Assembly: GCA_026400845.1 (NCBI GenBank)
Contig: JAPLOH010000064.1
Span: 1 to 41,547 of the forward strand
Source of the DNA: Alphaproteobacteria bacterium
GTDB lineage: Bacteria > Pseudomonadota > Alphaproteobacteria > Acetobacterales > Acetobacteraceae
Length of the DNA: 41,547 bases
Direction of reading: 5' to 3'
Shown here: positions 8,245 to 16,265 of the stretch, one piece after another
Position numbering within the stretch: the first letter of the stretch is position 1
Layout of the letters: every line of letters begins with the position of its first letter
Position numbers and translations under genes: made by a program
The notes under the pieces: generated by a model
Databases searched by the model: none
The model's input: the letters and a program-made list of their open reading frames with translations, nothing else
What the model was told of the DNA's origin: nothing

Positions 8245-9213
8245 ATGGAAGCCCTGCTGAACGCCCTTCGCGCCGCCGCCGAGCCGACGCGCCTGCGCCT
8301 GTTGGCACTGGCGGCCGGCGGACAATTTTGCGTGATGGAGTTTGCCGAGATCCTCGGCCAGTCCCAGCCGCGTCTTTCCCGCCATCTGCGCCTGCTCGGC
8401 GAGGCCGGGCTGCTCGATCGTTCGCGCGAGGGGGCCAACACCTGGTTCACTTTGCCGCCGGCGGAGACCGCCACCGGGTCGCTGGTCCGGTCCCTGCTCG
8501 CCCGCATCCCCGCGGGTGACGAAGCCGTCGCGACCGACCGCCGCCACGCCGCACGTGTCCTGGCCGAGCGCGCCCGCGCCGCCTCGGAGGCGTTCCAGCG
8601 TACCGGCGCGGACTGGGACGAGATGCGCGCCCTCAACCTCGCCGCCGCCGACGTGGAGCGGGCGCTGCTCGACCTGCTGCCCCCAGCCGCGATCGGTCGC
8701 ATGCTCGACATCGGTACCGGCACCGGGGCGCTGCTCGAACGCCTGGCCCCCCGCGTCTCCTCGGCCCTCGGCGTCGATGCCAGCCGGACGATGCTGGCCC
8801 TTGCGCGCACCCGCCTCGCCAAGCCCGGGCTCGATCACTGCTCGGTGCGCCACGCCGACATGTATCGCCTGCCGCTCGCCGATGCCGGGTTCGACCTCGT
8901 GGTGCTGCAAATGGTGCTGCATTACGCCGAGGACCCCGCCGGCGTGCTCGCCGAGGCCGCCCGCGTGCTGCGTTCGGGCGGCCGCGTCGTGGTGGTTGAC
9001 CTCGCGCCCCACGGCGACGCCCTGGTGATCGCCCGTCTGGCGCATCGCTGGCCCGGCTTCTCAGACACCACGATGCTCGAAATATTCGCCCAGAACGGCC
9101 TGAGCATCCACGCCGCGCAAACCGTGCGCGGCCCGCTCGATGTCCGCATCTGGTCCGCCGGCCATGCTGGCCTCCCCGCCCCCGCCGACCTTGCCATGGA
9201 AGCCACGCGATGA
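8245..9213 (+). CDS. ArsR-family regulator fused to SAM-dependent methyltransferase
   Basis: Two domains are visible in 322 residues. Residues ~1-90 are an ArsR/SmtB winged helix (LNALRAAAEPTRLRLLALAA, then QPRLSRHLRLLGEAGLLDRS). Residues ~145-260 are a class I methyltransferase with SAM motif I LDIGTGTGALLERLAP (from ~residue 153), the acidic ALGVDAS motif II, and FDLVVLQMVLHY. Fusions of this type commonly precede methionine-cycle genes in alphaproteobacteria, where the SAM-binding fold is thought to sense SAM or S-adenosylhomocysteine; an active methyltransferase is also possible. Its TGA overlaps the ATG of metH (ATGA), so the two are co-translated. No classic arsenic-binding cysteine pair was seen in the recognition helix, which argues against an arsenic sensor. 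Confidence 0.9.
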   Translation: MEALLNALRAAAEPTRLRLLALAAGGQFCVMEFAEILGQSQPRLSRHLRLLGEAGLLDRSREGANTWFTLPPAETATGSLVRSLLARIPAGDEAVATDRRHAARVLAERARAASEAFQRTGADWDEMRALNLAAADVERALLDLLPPAAIGRMLDIGTGTGALLERLAPRVSSALGVDASRTMLALARTRLAKPGLDHCSVRHADMYRLPLADAGFDLVVLQMVLHYAEDPAGVLAEAARVLRSGGRVVVVDLAPHGDALVIARLAHRWPGFSDTTMLEIFAQNGLSIHAAQTVRGPLDVRIWSAGHAGLPAPADLAMEATR

Positions 9214-12200
9214 CCCGTCTCCCCCTGCTCGAAGCCCTCCGCGAGCGCGTTCTCCTCGCCGACGGCGCCACCGGCACCCATTTCCAGGCGATCGCGCTGG
9301 ATATCGAGCGCGACTACTGGGGCCAGGAGAACTGCACCGACATCCTGTGTCTCTCCCGCCCCGATCTGGTGCGCGAACTCCATCGCGGCTTCTTCGCGGC
9401 AGGCGCCGATATCGTGGAAACCAACAGCTTCGGCGGCTCGCCGATCACGCTCGGTGAATTCGGCCTCACCGAGCGCGCCTTCGAGGTCAACAAGCGCTCG
9501 GCCGAGCTCGCCCGCGAGGCCGCCGAGATGTTCGCCGACGGTCGCGCCCGCTACGTGCTGGGCTCCATCGGCCCCGGCACCAAGCTGCCGAGCCTCGGCA
9601 ATATCGCCTACGATCCGCTCGAGGATGCGCTGGCCGAACAGGCAAGCGGCCTGATCGCCGGTGGGGTCGATGCGATCCAGATCGAGACCTGCCAGGACCC
9701 GTTGCAGATCAAGGCCGCCGTCAACGGCGCCAAGCGCGCGCGTGCCGCCGCCGGCACCACGACGCCGATTTTCGTCTCCGTCACCGTCGAGACCACCGGC
9801 ACTCTGCTGGTCGGGCCGGACATCGCGGCGGCGGCGACCATCGTGCATGCGCTCGATGTCCCGGTCCTCGGCCTCAACTGCGCCACCGGGCCGCAGGAAA
9901 TGGCCGAGCACGTGCGCTGGCTCGCCGCCAACTGGCCCGGCCTGATCTCCGTGATGCCGAACGCCGGCCTGCCGGAACTGGTCGACGGCCAGGCCCGTTT
10001 TCCCCTCGCGCCGGATGCCATGGCCATCTGGCTCGAACGCTTCGTCGCCGAGGACGGGGTGAACCTGATCGGCGGCTGCTGTGGAACCACGCCCGCCCAT
10101 ATCTCGGCGCTCGACGCGATGCTGCGCAAGCGTGGCGAACCCCGCCCGGCGCCAGTCGAGCGTCGCTCAATCTGGGTCCCCTCCGTCGCCTCGCTCTACC
10201 AGGCCGTGCCGCTCCGCCAGGAAAACGCTTTCTTCGCCATCGGCGAGCGCTGCAACGCCAACGGCTCCAGGAAGTGGCGCGAACTCCAGGAAAAGGCCGA
10301 CTGGGACGGCTGCGTGTCGATGGGCCGCGAGCAGATCGACGAAGGCTCCCACAGCCTCGATATCTGTACCGCCTTCGTCGGTCGCAACGAGATCGTCGAG
10401 ATGAACGAGGTGATCACCCGCTTCACCGCCTCGGTGAACTCGCCTCTGGTGATCGACAGCACCGAGACCCCCGTGCTTGAGGCCGCGCTGAAACTCCATG
10501 GCGGCAAGGCCATCATCAACTCCATCAACTTCGAGGATGGCGAGGGGGCGGCGGCCGATCGCATGATCCTCGCCCGGCGCTTCGGCGCGGCGGTGATCGC
10601 GCTCACCATCGATGAAAAGGGCATGGCCAAAACCGCCCAGGAGAAGCTCGACGTCGCGGCCCGTCTGATCGATTTCGCCTGCACGCAGCACGGCCTCCCG
10701 CAATCCGATCTGCTGATCGACCCGTTGACCTTCACCATCGCCACCGGCAGCGAGGATGACCGCAAGCTCGGCGCCTGGACGCTCGACGGTATCCGTTTGA
10801 TCCGCGAGCACTTCCCCGACGTGCAGATCGTGCTCGGCCTCTCCAACATCTCCTTTGGCCTCAACCCCGCGGCTCGGGCCGTGCTGAACTCCGTTTTCCT
10901 TGATCATGCCGTGAAGGCCGGCATGACCGGCGCCATCGTGCATGTCTCGAAAATCCGCCCGCTGCATCAGATCGCCGCCGAGGAAGTGCAGGTCTGCGAG
11001 GACCTCATCTTCGATCGCCGTCGTGAGGGTTACGACCCCTTGCAACGCCTGCTCGAACTCTTCGCCGACCGCAAGGCAGCCGACGCGGTGAAGAAAAAGC
11101 GCGCCGAAACCGTCGAGGGCCGCCTCAAGGACCGCATCGTCGACGGCGACCGCAAGGGCCTCGCCGACGAGCTCGACGAGGCGCTGAAAACCCACGCCCC
11201 TCTCGCCATCATCAACGACATCCTGCTCGACGGTATGAAGGTGGTGGGCGAGTTGTTCGGCGCGGGGAAGATGCAGCTCCCCTTCGTGCTGCAATCCGCC
11301 GAGACCATGAAGGCGGCCGTCGCCCATCTCGAACCCCTCATGGAACGCGTCGAGGGCCAGGAGCGCGGCACCATCGTGCTCGCCACCGTGCGCGGCGATG
11401 TGCATGACATCGGCAAGAACCTGGTCGACATCATCCTCACCAATAACGGCTACCGGGTGATCAACCTCGGCATCAAGGTTCCGCTGGCGGACATGCTGAC
11501 CGCCGTGCGCGAACACCGTGCGCACGCCATCGGCATGTCCGGCCTGCTGGTGAAATCCACCGTGGTGATGCGCGAGAACCTCGAGGAAATGTCCCGCCAG
11601 GGGCTCGATGTTCCCGTGCTGCTCGGCGGCGCGGCGTTGACGCGCAATTACGTCGAGGATGATTGCGTCCGCGCCTATGCCTCTGGCCGCGTCGCCTATG
11701 CGCGTGACGCCTTCGACGGGCTGCACCTGATGGATCGCGTCACCGGCAACGGCCTAGACGACTATCTCGCCGCCGTGCAGGCCAAGCGCTCGGGCAAGGC
11801 GCGCAACACCGCCCGCACCCTCGGCCAGGCGGCGCCAGCCGCCTTTCGCCCGGTCGATGTCGCCGCGGTGCGGCAGCGCCGGCACGGGATGACGCGCGAC
11901 CGCGCGCCGATCGAGCCGCCGTTCTGGGGTGCGCGGATCGTCGAGGCGGCGCCCAAGGCGATCGTGCCCTTCGTCAACGAACGCAGCCTGTACCAATTCC
12001 AGTGGGGCTTCCGCAAACAAGGCCGCTCGCTCGACGAGTTCCTCGGCTGGGCGCGCCAGGAACTCCGCCCCGTCATGCGCCGCATGCTGGCGCTGTGCGA
12101 GGAGCAGAACATCCTCAAGCCGCAAGCGGCCTACGGCTACTGGAAGGCGGCCGGCCAGGGCAATGACCTGATCCTGTTCGAGCAGGACGGCATCACCGAG

Positions 12201-12695
12201 GCGGCCCGTTTCACCCTTCCCCGCCAGCCCAAGGCCGACGGGGAGTGCATCGCCGACTTCGTGCGGGACGTGGACGACGAACACCGCGACGTCGTCGGCC
12301 TGCAAGTCGTCACCGTCGGCCAGAAAGCCTCCGATACCGCGCGCGTATGGTTCGAGGAGAACCGCTACCAGGACTACCTCTATCTCCACGGCCTCTCCGT
12401 CGAAATGGCCGAGGCGATGGCGGAGAACACCCACAAGCGCATCCGCGCCGAATGCGGTTTCGCCGGCGAGGACGATCGGGACCTCGAAAAAATGCTCGCC
12501 CAGGGCTACCGCGGCAGCCGCTACTCCTTCGGCTACCCCGCCTGCCCGCGCCTGGAAGATCAGGAGCCTATCCTCAAGCTGCTCGGCGCCGAGCGTATCG
12601 GTATCTCCTTGTCCGACGAATTCCAGCTGCATCCCGAACAATCCACCAGTGCCCTGGTTGTGCTGAATCCGCGGGCGAAATACTTTTCGGTATGA
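9210..12695 (+). CDS. metH: Cobalamin-dependent methionine synthase
   Basis: The 1161 residues carry all four MetH modules. MetH transfers the methyl group of 5-methyltetrahydrofolate to homocysteine via methylcobalamin, in the cytoplasm. The homocysteine module (~1-310) holds zinc ligands Cys224 (LNCATGP) and Cys290/Cys291 (GGCCGTTPAHI). The pterin module follows (~335-600, GERCNANGSRKW). The cap and B12 module have DVHDIGKN, with the lower-ligand histidine at residue 732. The C-terminal reactivation domain has RGSRYSFGYPACPRLEDQ, which binds SAM. Length is near the E. coli enzyme (1227). No metF was found in the window. The start ATG overlaps the ArsR-methyltransferase stop, making metH the target of that regulator by position. 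A hairpin repeat begins 17 bases after the stop. Confidence 0.98.
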   Translation: MTRLPLLEALRERVLLADGATGTHFQAIALDIERDYWGQENCTDILCLSRPDLVRELHRGFFAAGADIVETNSFGGSPITLGEFGLTERAFEVNKRSAELAREAAEMFADGRARYVLGSIGPGTKLPSLGNIAYDPLEDALAEQASGLIAGGVDAIQIETCQDPLQIKAAVNGAKRARAAAGTTTPIFVSVTVETTGTLLVGPDIAAAATIVHALDVPVLGLNCATGPQEMAEHVRWLAANWPGLISVMPNAGLPELVDGQARFPLAPDAMAIWLERFVAEDGVNLIGGCCGTTPAHISALDAMLRKRGEPRPAPVERRSIWVPSVASLYQAVPLRQENAFFAIGERCNANGSRKWRELQEKADWDGCVSMGREQIDEGSHSLDICTAFVGRNEIVEMNEVITRFTASVNSPLVIDSTETPVLEAALKLHGGKAIINSINFEDGEGAAADRMILARRFGAAVIALTIDEKGMAKTAQEKLDVAARLIDFACTQHGLPQSDLLIDPLTFTIATGSEDDRKLGAWTLDGIRLIREHFPDVQIVLGLSNISFGLNPAARAVLNSVFLDHAVKAGMTGAIVHVSKIRPLHQIAAEEVQVCEDLIFDRRREGYDPLQRLLELFADRKAADAVKKKRAETVEGRLKDRIVDGDRKGLADELDEALKTHAPLAIINDILLDGMKVVGELFGAGKMQLPFVLQSAETMKAAVAHLEPLMERVEGQERGTIVLATVRGDVHDIGKNLVDIILTNNGYRVINLGIKVPLADMLTAVREHRAHAIGMSGLLVKSTVVMRENLEEMSRQGLDVPVLLGGAALTRNYVEDDCVRAYASGRVAYARDAFDGLHLMDRVTGNGLDDYLAAVQAKRSGKARNTARTLGQAAPAAFRPVDVAAVRQRRHGMTRDRAPIEPPFWGARIVEAAPKAIVPFVNERSLYQFQWGFRKQGRSLDEFLGWARQELRPVMRRMLALCEEQNILKPQAAYGYWKAAGQGNDLILFEQDGITEAARFTLPRQPKADGECIADFVRDVDDEHRDVVGLQVVTVGQKASDTARVWFEENRYQDYLYLHGLSVEMAEAMAENTHKRIRAECGFAGEDDRDLEKMLAQGYRGSRYSFGYPACPRLEDQEPILKLLGAERIGISLSDEFQLHPEQSTSALVVLNPRAKYFSV

Positions 12696-12712
12696 GCCTC
12701 ATCGAGCCAGTC

Positions 12713-12753
12713 AGAAGGAAGCGCTTCTTTTTGGAAAAAGAAGCAAAAACTTT
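12713..12753 (+). repeat. A/T-rich hairpin repeat, copy 1
   Basis: A GGAAG box is followed by arm CTTCTTTTT (12724-12732), a two-base centre and arm AAAAAGAAG (12735-12743), then CAAAAACTTT. It begins 17 bases after the metH stop, in the same orientation as metH. The same box-hairpin-tail order recurs at three other sites in the window. The hairpin is too A/T-rich to be a classical intrinsic terminator, though a role in 3'-end formation is possible. Confidence 0.85.
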
Positions 12754-12858
12754 ACCTGCGCCGAACCGCCGCCCAACAGCCCCGCCGCCTGCGCGCTCGA
12801 ACCGCGCGGCGCGTTCCAACTCGCCTTCGGCGCCGGCCCGCCGACCATTCCGGTCACC

Positions 12859-13638
12859 ATGGACGGGGCGCCGGCCAATCTGCTGTTCGACACCGGCGCC
12901 TCGATGACCACGCTGACCGCCACGGCGGCCGAACGCCTCAACCTGCTGCACAACGGCAACATGCGCATCACCTCGCACGGCATCGGCGGCAAATCCGAGG
13001 CGATTGCCGCCAACGTGGCCAGCTTTCGCCTGGCCGACATGGAACTGAAGCAGCGCACCGTGATGGTGATCCCCTTCGAACTGCGCGGCTTCAAGCAGAA
13101 CACGCCGGACGGGCTGCTTGGGTTTGACGTGTTTTCGCAGTACGACGTCGAAATCGACCTGCAGAGCGGGCGCGGCACCTTCTACCGCCCGCGCAACTGC
13201 CCCTCCGCCGTGCCGAACTGGCAGCTTTCGTCGAACCGCTTCGTCGTTCCGCCGACCACCCAAAGTGGCAAACTGCTAATCGAGGTCGAACTCGACGGCA
13301 AACGCCTGATCGCCACCGTCGACACCGGCGCCGCCAGCACACTGCTCAGCACCGCCGCCGCGACCCGCCTCGGCATCACCGATGCGCAATTGGCGGGCGC
13401 CCGCAGCATCGCCGGCTACGGCATCGCACCCACGGACGCCCAGATGCGAGTGCTGCGGTTCCGCGAACTGCGCGTCGGCCAGGAGACGGCGAAAACTCCC
13501 GAACTCGCCATCACCGACCTGCCGCCAGGCGCTGGAGACATGCTGCTGGGGATGAACTACCTGCGCAGCCGCAAGCTGTGGATCTCGCTGTCTTCGCGGA
13601 CATTCCATCTCAGCGTTCCGCAGACCCCGGCGCGGTGA
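12859..13638 (+). CDS. Retropepsin-like aspartic protease, two domains, 5' end unclear
   Basis: Two tandem retropepsin-like domains are visible, each with the catalytic signature: LLFDTGASMTTL near residue 8-19 and ATVDTGAASTLLS near residue 155. Flap-like glycines follow each. Bacterial relatives are usually exported or membrane-anchored. From ATG 12859 the product is 259 residues, but the same frame is open and homologous-looking further upstream (ALEPRGAFQLAFGAGPPTIP, 12796-12855). The first beta strand therefore lies before this ATG. Upstream of that there is only hairpin repeat copy 1, with no ATG or GTG in frame back to the metH stop and no signal peptide. The gene may have lost its 5' end or use an unusual start. 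Repeat copy 2 follows directly. Confidence 0.75.
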   Translation: MDGAPANLLFDTGASMTTLTATAAERLNLLHNGNMRITSHGIGGKSEAIAANVASFRLADMELKQRTVMVIPFELRGFKQNTPDGLLGFDVFSQYDVEIDLQSGRGTFYRPRNCPSAVPNWQLSSNRFVVPPTTQSGKLLIEVELDGKRLIATVDTGAASTLLSTAAATRLGITDAQLAGARSIAGYGIAPTDAQMRVLRFRELRVGQETAKTPELAITDLPPGAGDMLLGMNYLRSRKLWISLSSRTFHLSVPQTPAR

Positions 13639-13640
13639 GG

Positions 13641-13692
13641 GCAGGAAGGAAGGTCTTCTTTCTTTGAAAAGAAAGAAGCAAAGAAACTTTTG
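13641..13692 (+). repeat. A/T-rich hairpin repeat, copy 2
   Basis: A GGAAGGAAG box is followed by arms CTTCTTTCTT (13655-13664) and AAGAAAGAAG (13669-13678) around a TGAA loop, then CAAAGAAACTTTT. Relative to copy 1, one T of the left arm is changed to C and its partner to G, so pairing is preserved. It lies three bases after the protease stop and eight bases before the convergent MAPEG gene's stop, so it occupies nearly the whole space between two 3' ends. Confidence 0.85.
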
Positions 13693-13699
13693 CTCGTTT

Positions 13700-14125
13700 T
13701 TAGAATCGAAGACCGAGCATCACCGCGTAGATGGCGGCGCACAGCAGCATGATCTGGTTCAACGCAAACCCCACGGCGCGCGCCGGGTTGGGCGATGTGC
13801 GCCCTAGGCCGAACGGGTGAGCGAGGCGGGCGATGATCAGCGCTGCGGCGAGGCCGAGCAACACGATGCGCGAGCCGCCCTGTAGCTCGATCAACCCCAG
13901 CAGGATCAGACTCAAGGGCACGTACTCGGCAAAATTGGCGTGGATTCGCGCCGCGACCAGAAGCGGCGAGGCGCTCGCGTCCTGCCCGGTGCCGATGCTG
14001 GCACTGTCGCCGGTTCCGATCGACGTCTTGGTTGCGAACCGAGCCAGGACCACGCGCACGCTCAGGATGACAAACAACACGGCGAGGAAGGCGGCCGTCA
14101 GTGTCGTGATGGGCAGTTGGGACAT
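13700..14125 (-). CDS. MAPEG-family membrane protein
   Basis: This 141-residue protein has four hydrophobic segments and the MAPEG pattern: an N-terminal helix (FLAVLFVILSVRVVLARF), a polar loop, then RIHANFAEYVPLSLILLGLIE and ARLAHPFGL. The family includes microsomal glutathione S-transferases and leukotriene synthases; bacterial members of this size are inner-membrane proteins, some with glutathione transferase activity. The loop between helices 1 and 2 carries a short Gly/Ser/Thr insertion (IGTGDSASIGTGQDASA) with a duplicated SIGTG. ATG 14125 is preceded by GAAGGA at suitable spacing. It is convergent with the protease gene. Confidence 0.9.
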   Translation of the reverse strand: MSQLPITTLTAAFLAVLFVILSVRVVLARFATKTSIGTGDSASIGTGQDASASPLLVAARIHANFAEYVPLSLILLGLIELQGGSRIVLLGLAAALIIARLAHPFGLGRTSPNPARAVGFALNQIMLLCAAIYAVMLGLRF

Positions 14126-14532
14126 GCGGGGCGTCCTTCAAACAAGGGGAGAGGGCAAGAATTGAACCGAGATCACCCCGGCGAACGGGACCTGCGCGGC
14201 CGCGAAGGCACCATACCCACCTGCCCGGCAGTTCAGCAACGGTGACCCGCTGGGAAGACGGCTGAAGCCCACCCGACTGGTGGACGATCAATTCGCGAAC
14301 GGATGTTGGCACTCGTCTCCAACACCCGCCAGACGACCCCCTGCGGTCAGGCTTGACAGCCGACGCGCGCGGGGCGTTGTTGCGGTGCCGGTTGGGCGAT
14401 ATGTGCGGGTCCTGGGAAGGAAACTCATATGCGGATCGAAGGGCGATGATCACCGATGCGAATCCCCGATCCATGCATAGGTTCGTACTACAGGCGATCG
14501 ATCCCGCGCTCGGGTGTCCGGTGCTGGAGGCA
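14126..14532. other. Intergenic region upstream of a frameshifted gene
   Basis: About 400 bases separate the MAPEG start from the likely start of the next plus-strand gene. It should contain both divergent promoters. A TTGACA occurs at 14353-14358, but no good -10 box follows at normal spacing. Two in-frame ATGs at 14446 and 14474 could extend the downstream gene (MHRFVLQAIDPALGCPVLEA). Nothing else was recognised. Confidence 0.4.
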
Positions 14533-15476
14533 ATGTTCCGGGTGGCCGACCTGGAGGTGCTCCGCGCCCTGCTGGGTGATCGGAGGACGCCGAACTTGAG
14601 CACCTCTATTACCCCGATCCGGCGACGCTGCGGGCGATCACCGAGCAGTTCGGGGTCGCATTCGATCCCGAGGGCCGCGAATGTTGGCTTGTCCGGATGC
14701 ATTCAATCAGGGACGTGCCCTATTTGGTTCATACCGGATTCGAGTTGCTGCTCATGCTCGACGGTGTGAAGCCGTTCGCCGTGTTCCCCGTCCAATACCC
14801 CGTCGAACCTGACGATTACCAGGTAGACGCCTTGTTCGAGCCGCATGTGCGGTCCGGCCTGCTGGTCAAACGTGTGATCGACGAACCTTTCGACAAACCA
14901 GTCCGCTCTTCGCTTGGCCGAAGGTTCGACGGTGTGCGACGGGTCTTCTACGCGCGCCGCGGCGAGGAGTGGCGGATCGACGCGCACATCCTGCTTTGGA
15001 AGCAGTTTGATCACGGCGCGTGGAATGAGACGATGGAGCGGCTCCTCGGTTCCTTGCTGGGCTACACGGACGAACAAAACAACTGGTGGCTGGGACGGCG
15101 GCGGCGGGAACATGCTTCGCCCGTGTGGCCCGACTCGACGGTGTACATTGCCGTCGATGCCGCCGAGCTGACCTGGATGCGCGCGGTTGGCGAGCGCGCC
15201 TTGCAGCCGGAGCGATCGGAGCCGTGTCTGGAACTCGTGATGCCCGATTACCGGCCGGACCCTGCGGCGCTTCAGCGATGGTTGGAGGAGTCCGATTCCG
15301 CCGCGATTCTGCGCTTTGGTGTGCCCCGCAGTTTCTTCACGGGGCGCAAGATCGAGCGGCGTGGTGACGGGCGATACTACTGCATGATCAAGGCAGAGAA
15401 TGTGCTCGCACTCAACCGCGCGCTGACCACTTCGATCGATATTGTCGCCGAGCGGGCAAGCGATTCTTCGCGGTGA
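14533..15476 (+). pseudogene. Conserved hypothetical gene interrupted by a one-base frameshift
   Basis: Two frames join into one protein. The first (MFRVADLEVLRALLGD, from 14533 or an ATG further upstream) runs to about 14580. The second continues from there as SEDAELEHLYYPDPATLRA, then FGVAFDPEGRECWLVRMHS, and stays open to the stop at 15476. One added T near 14579-14581 would restore a continuous frame. The downstream part shows PYLVHTGFELLLMLDGVKPF and GEEWRIDAHILLW, which read like a conserved cytoplasmic protein, but I do not know the function. A protein starting at ATG 14697 (259 residues) would lack the N-terminal segment. Either the gene is inactivated or the base is a sequencing error; an IS remnant next to it favours decay. 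Confidence 0.65.
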
Positions 15477-15545
15477 GTGTCCATCCGGGCCAGCACGCTG
15501 AACGACTATTTCCAGCGCGGGACTACGACGGCGCGCTCGATCGCA

Positions 15546-15718
15546 TTCAGGCGCGATATCGGCGGAGATGGCCGCGAGGTGCAGGTTCATGGCCGCGATA
15601 TTGCACCAGGTCAGGATCAACCCGACCGCCTTGCCCTCGTTGGGGCAGATGGTGCAGAGGATGCAGGTCGCGGCCGTGCGCTGGTCACTCGGCGCGGACG
15701 GCCGGGCGCCGCGCCGTG
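15546..15718 (-). mobile_element. IS630-type transposase remnant
   Basis: The minus strand encodes ~58 residues resembling the middle of an IS630-family transposase: GARPSAPSDQRTA, CILCTICPNEGKAVGLIL, TWCNIAAMNLHLAAISADIA. The typical family text is RPSAP.DQRT...I.GAICP..GKG..LV.P.CNTAAM..HL..IS. Upstream of it the frame hits a stop at 15719-15721, and after DIAPE the similarity ends abruptly. No terminal inverted repeats or target duplication were identified. It is a dead fragment between the frameshifted gene and the Hyf-like operon. Confidence 0.7.
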
Positions 15719-15750
15719 CTCATGGGGCGGAGCGACCCCGCCACCTTCCT

Positions 15751-16263
15751 TCACAGCGCCTGGGCCAGCAACGCCAGGAGGCCGCGCAAGAGGGCGGTGG
15801 GGGTGGGGGGGCAGCCGGGGATGTGGAGGGAGATGGGGATGGTCTCGTGGGCTGGGGTGCAGGCGTAGCTGGTGGCGAAGAGGCCGCCGGATACGGCGCA
15901 GTCTCCGGCGGCGATGGCCCATTTGGGCCCGGGGGTGGCGTCCCAGGTGCGGATGAGAGCTTCGCGCATGTTTTTGGTGATGGGTCCGGTGACGAGCAGC
16001 ACGTCGGCGTGGCGGGGGGAGGCGACGAAGTGGAGGCCGAAGCGTTCGAGGTCGTAGAAGGGGTTGTTGAGGGCGTGGATTTCGAGTTCGCAGCCGTTGC
16101 AGGAGCCGGCGTCGACCTGGCGGATGGCGAGGCTGCGGCCGAGGCGGCGCATGGCGGTGTTGGCGACGTCGGCGGCGAGTTCGGCCAGCGCCGCGTCATC
16201 GGGCGAGGGGGCGTTTTCGGTGAGGGGGGCGTTGACCAGGCTTTCGAGCAGGATGCGGCGCAT
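15751..16263 (-). CDS. NuoB/HyfI-like Fe-S subunit of Ehr-type complex
   Basis: This 170-residue protein matches the small subunit of group 4 hydrogenases and NuoB of complex I, which carries the cluster nearest the active site. All four cluster ligands are present: Cys55 and Cys58 (DAGSCNGCELEIHAL), Cys122 (AAGDCAVSGG) and Cys151 (HIPGCPPTP). Electron transfer through a proximal [4Fe-4S] cluster therefore appears intact. It begins two bases after the large-subunit stop and is the last gene of the operon. No 8Fe ferredoxin-like subunit (HyfH/NuoI) or HyfA follows; an IS remnant lies 32 bases downstream. That raises the possibility that the operon was shortened at its 3' end. Confidence 0.93.
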   Translation of the reverse strand: MRRILLESLVNAPLTENAPSPDDAALAELAADVANTAMRRLGRSLAIRQVDAGSCNGCELEIHALNNPFYDLERFGLHFVASPRHADVLLVTGPITKNMREALIRTWDATPGPKWAIAAGDCAVSGGLFATSYACTPAHETIPISLHIPGCPPTPTALLRGLLALLAQAL

Positions 16264-16265
16264 GG

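Noticed and set aside
13655-13692. Hairpin copies as ordinary rho-independent terminators
   Set aside because: The stems are A/T-rich with almost no G:C pairs and are followed by an A-rich tail rather than a T-run in gene orientation, so they do not fit the classical form.
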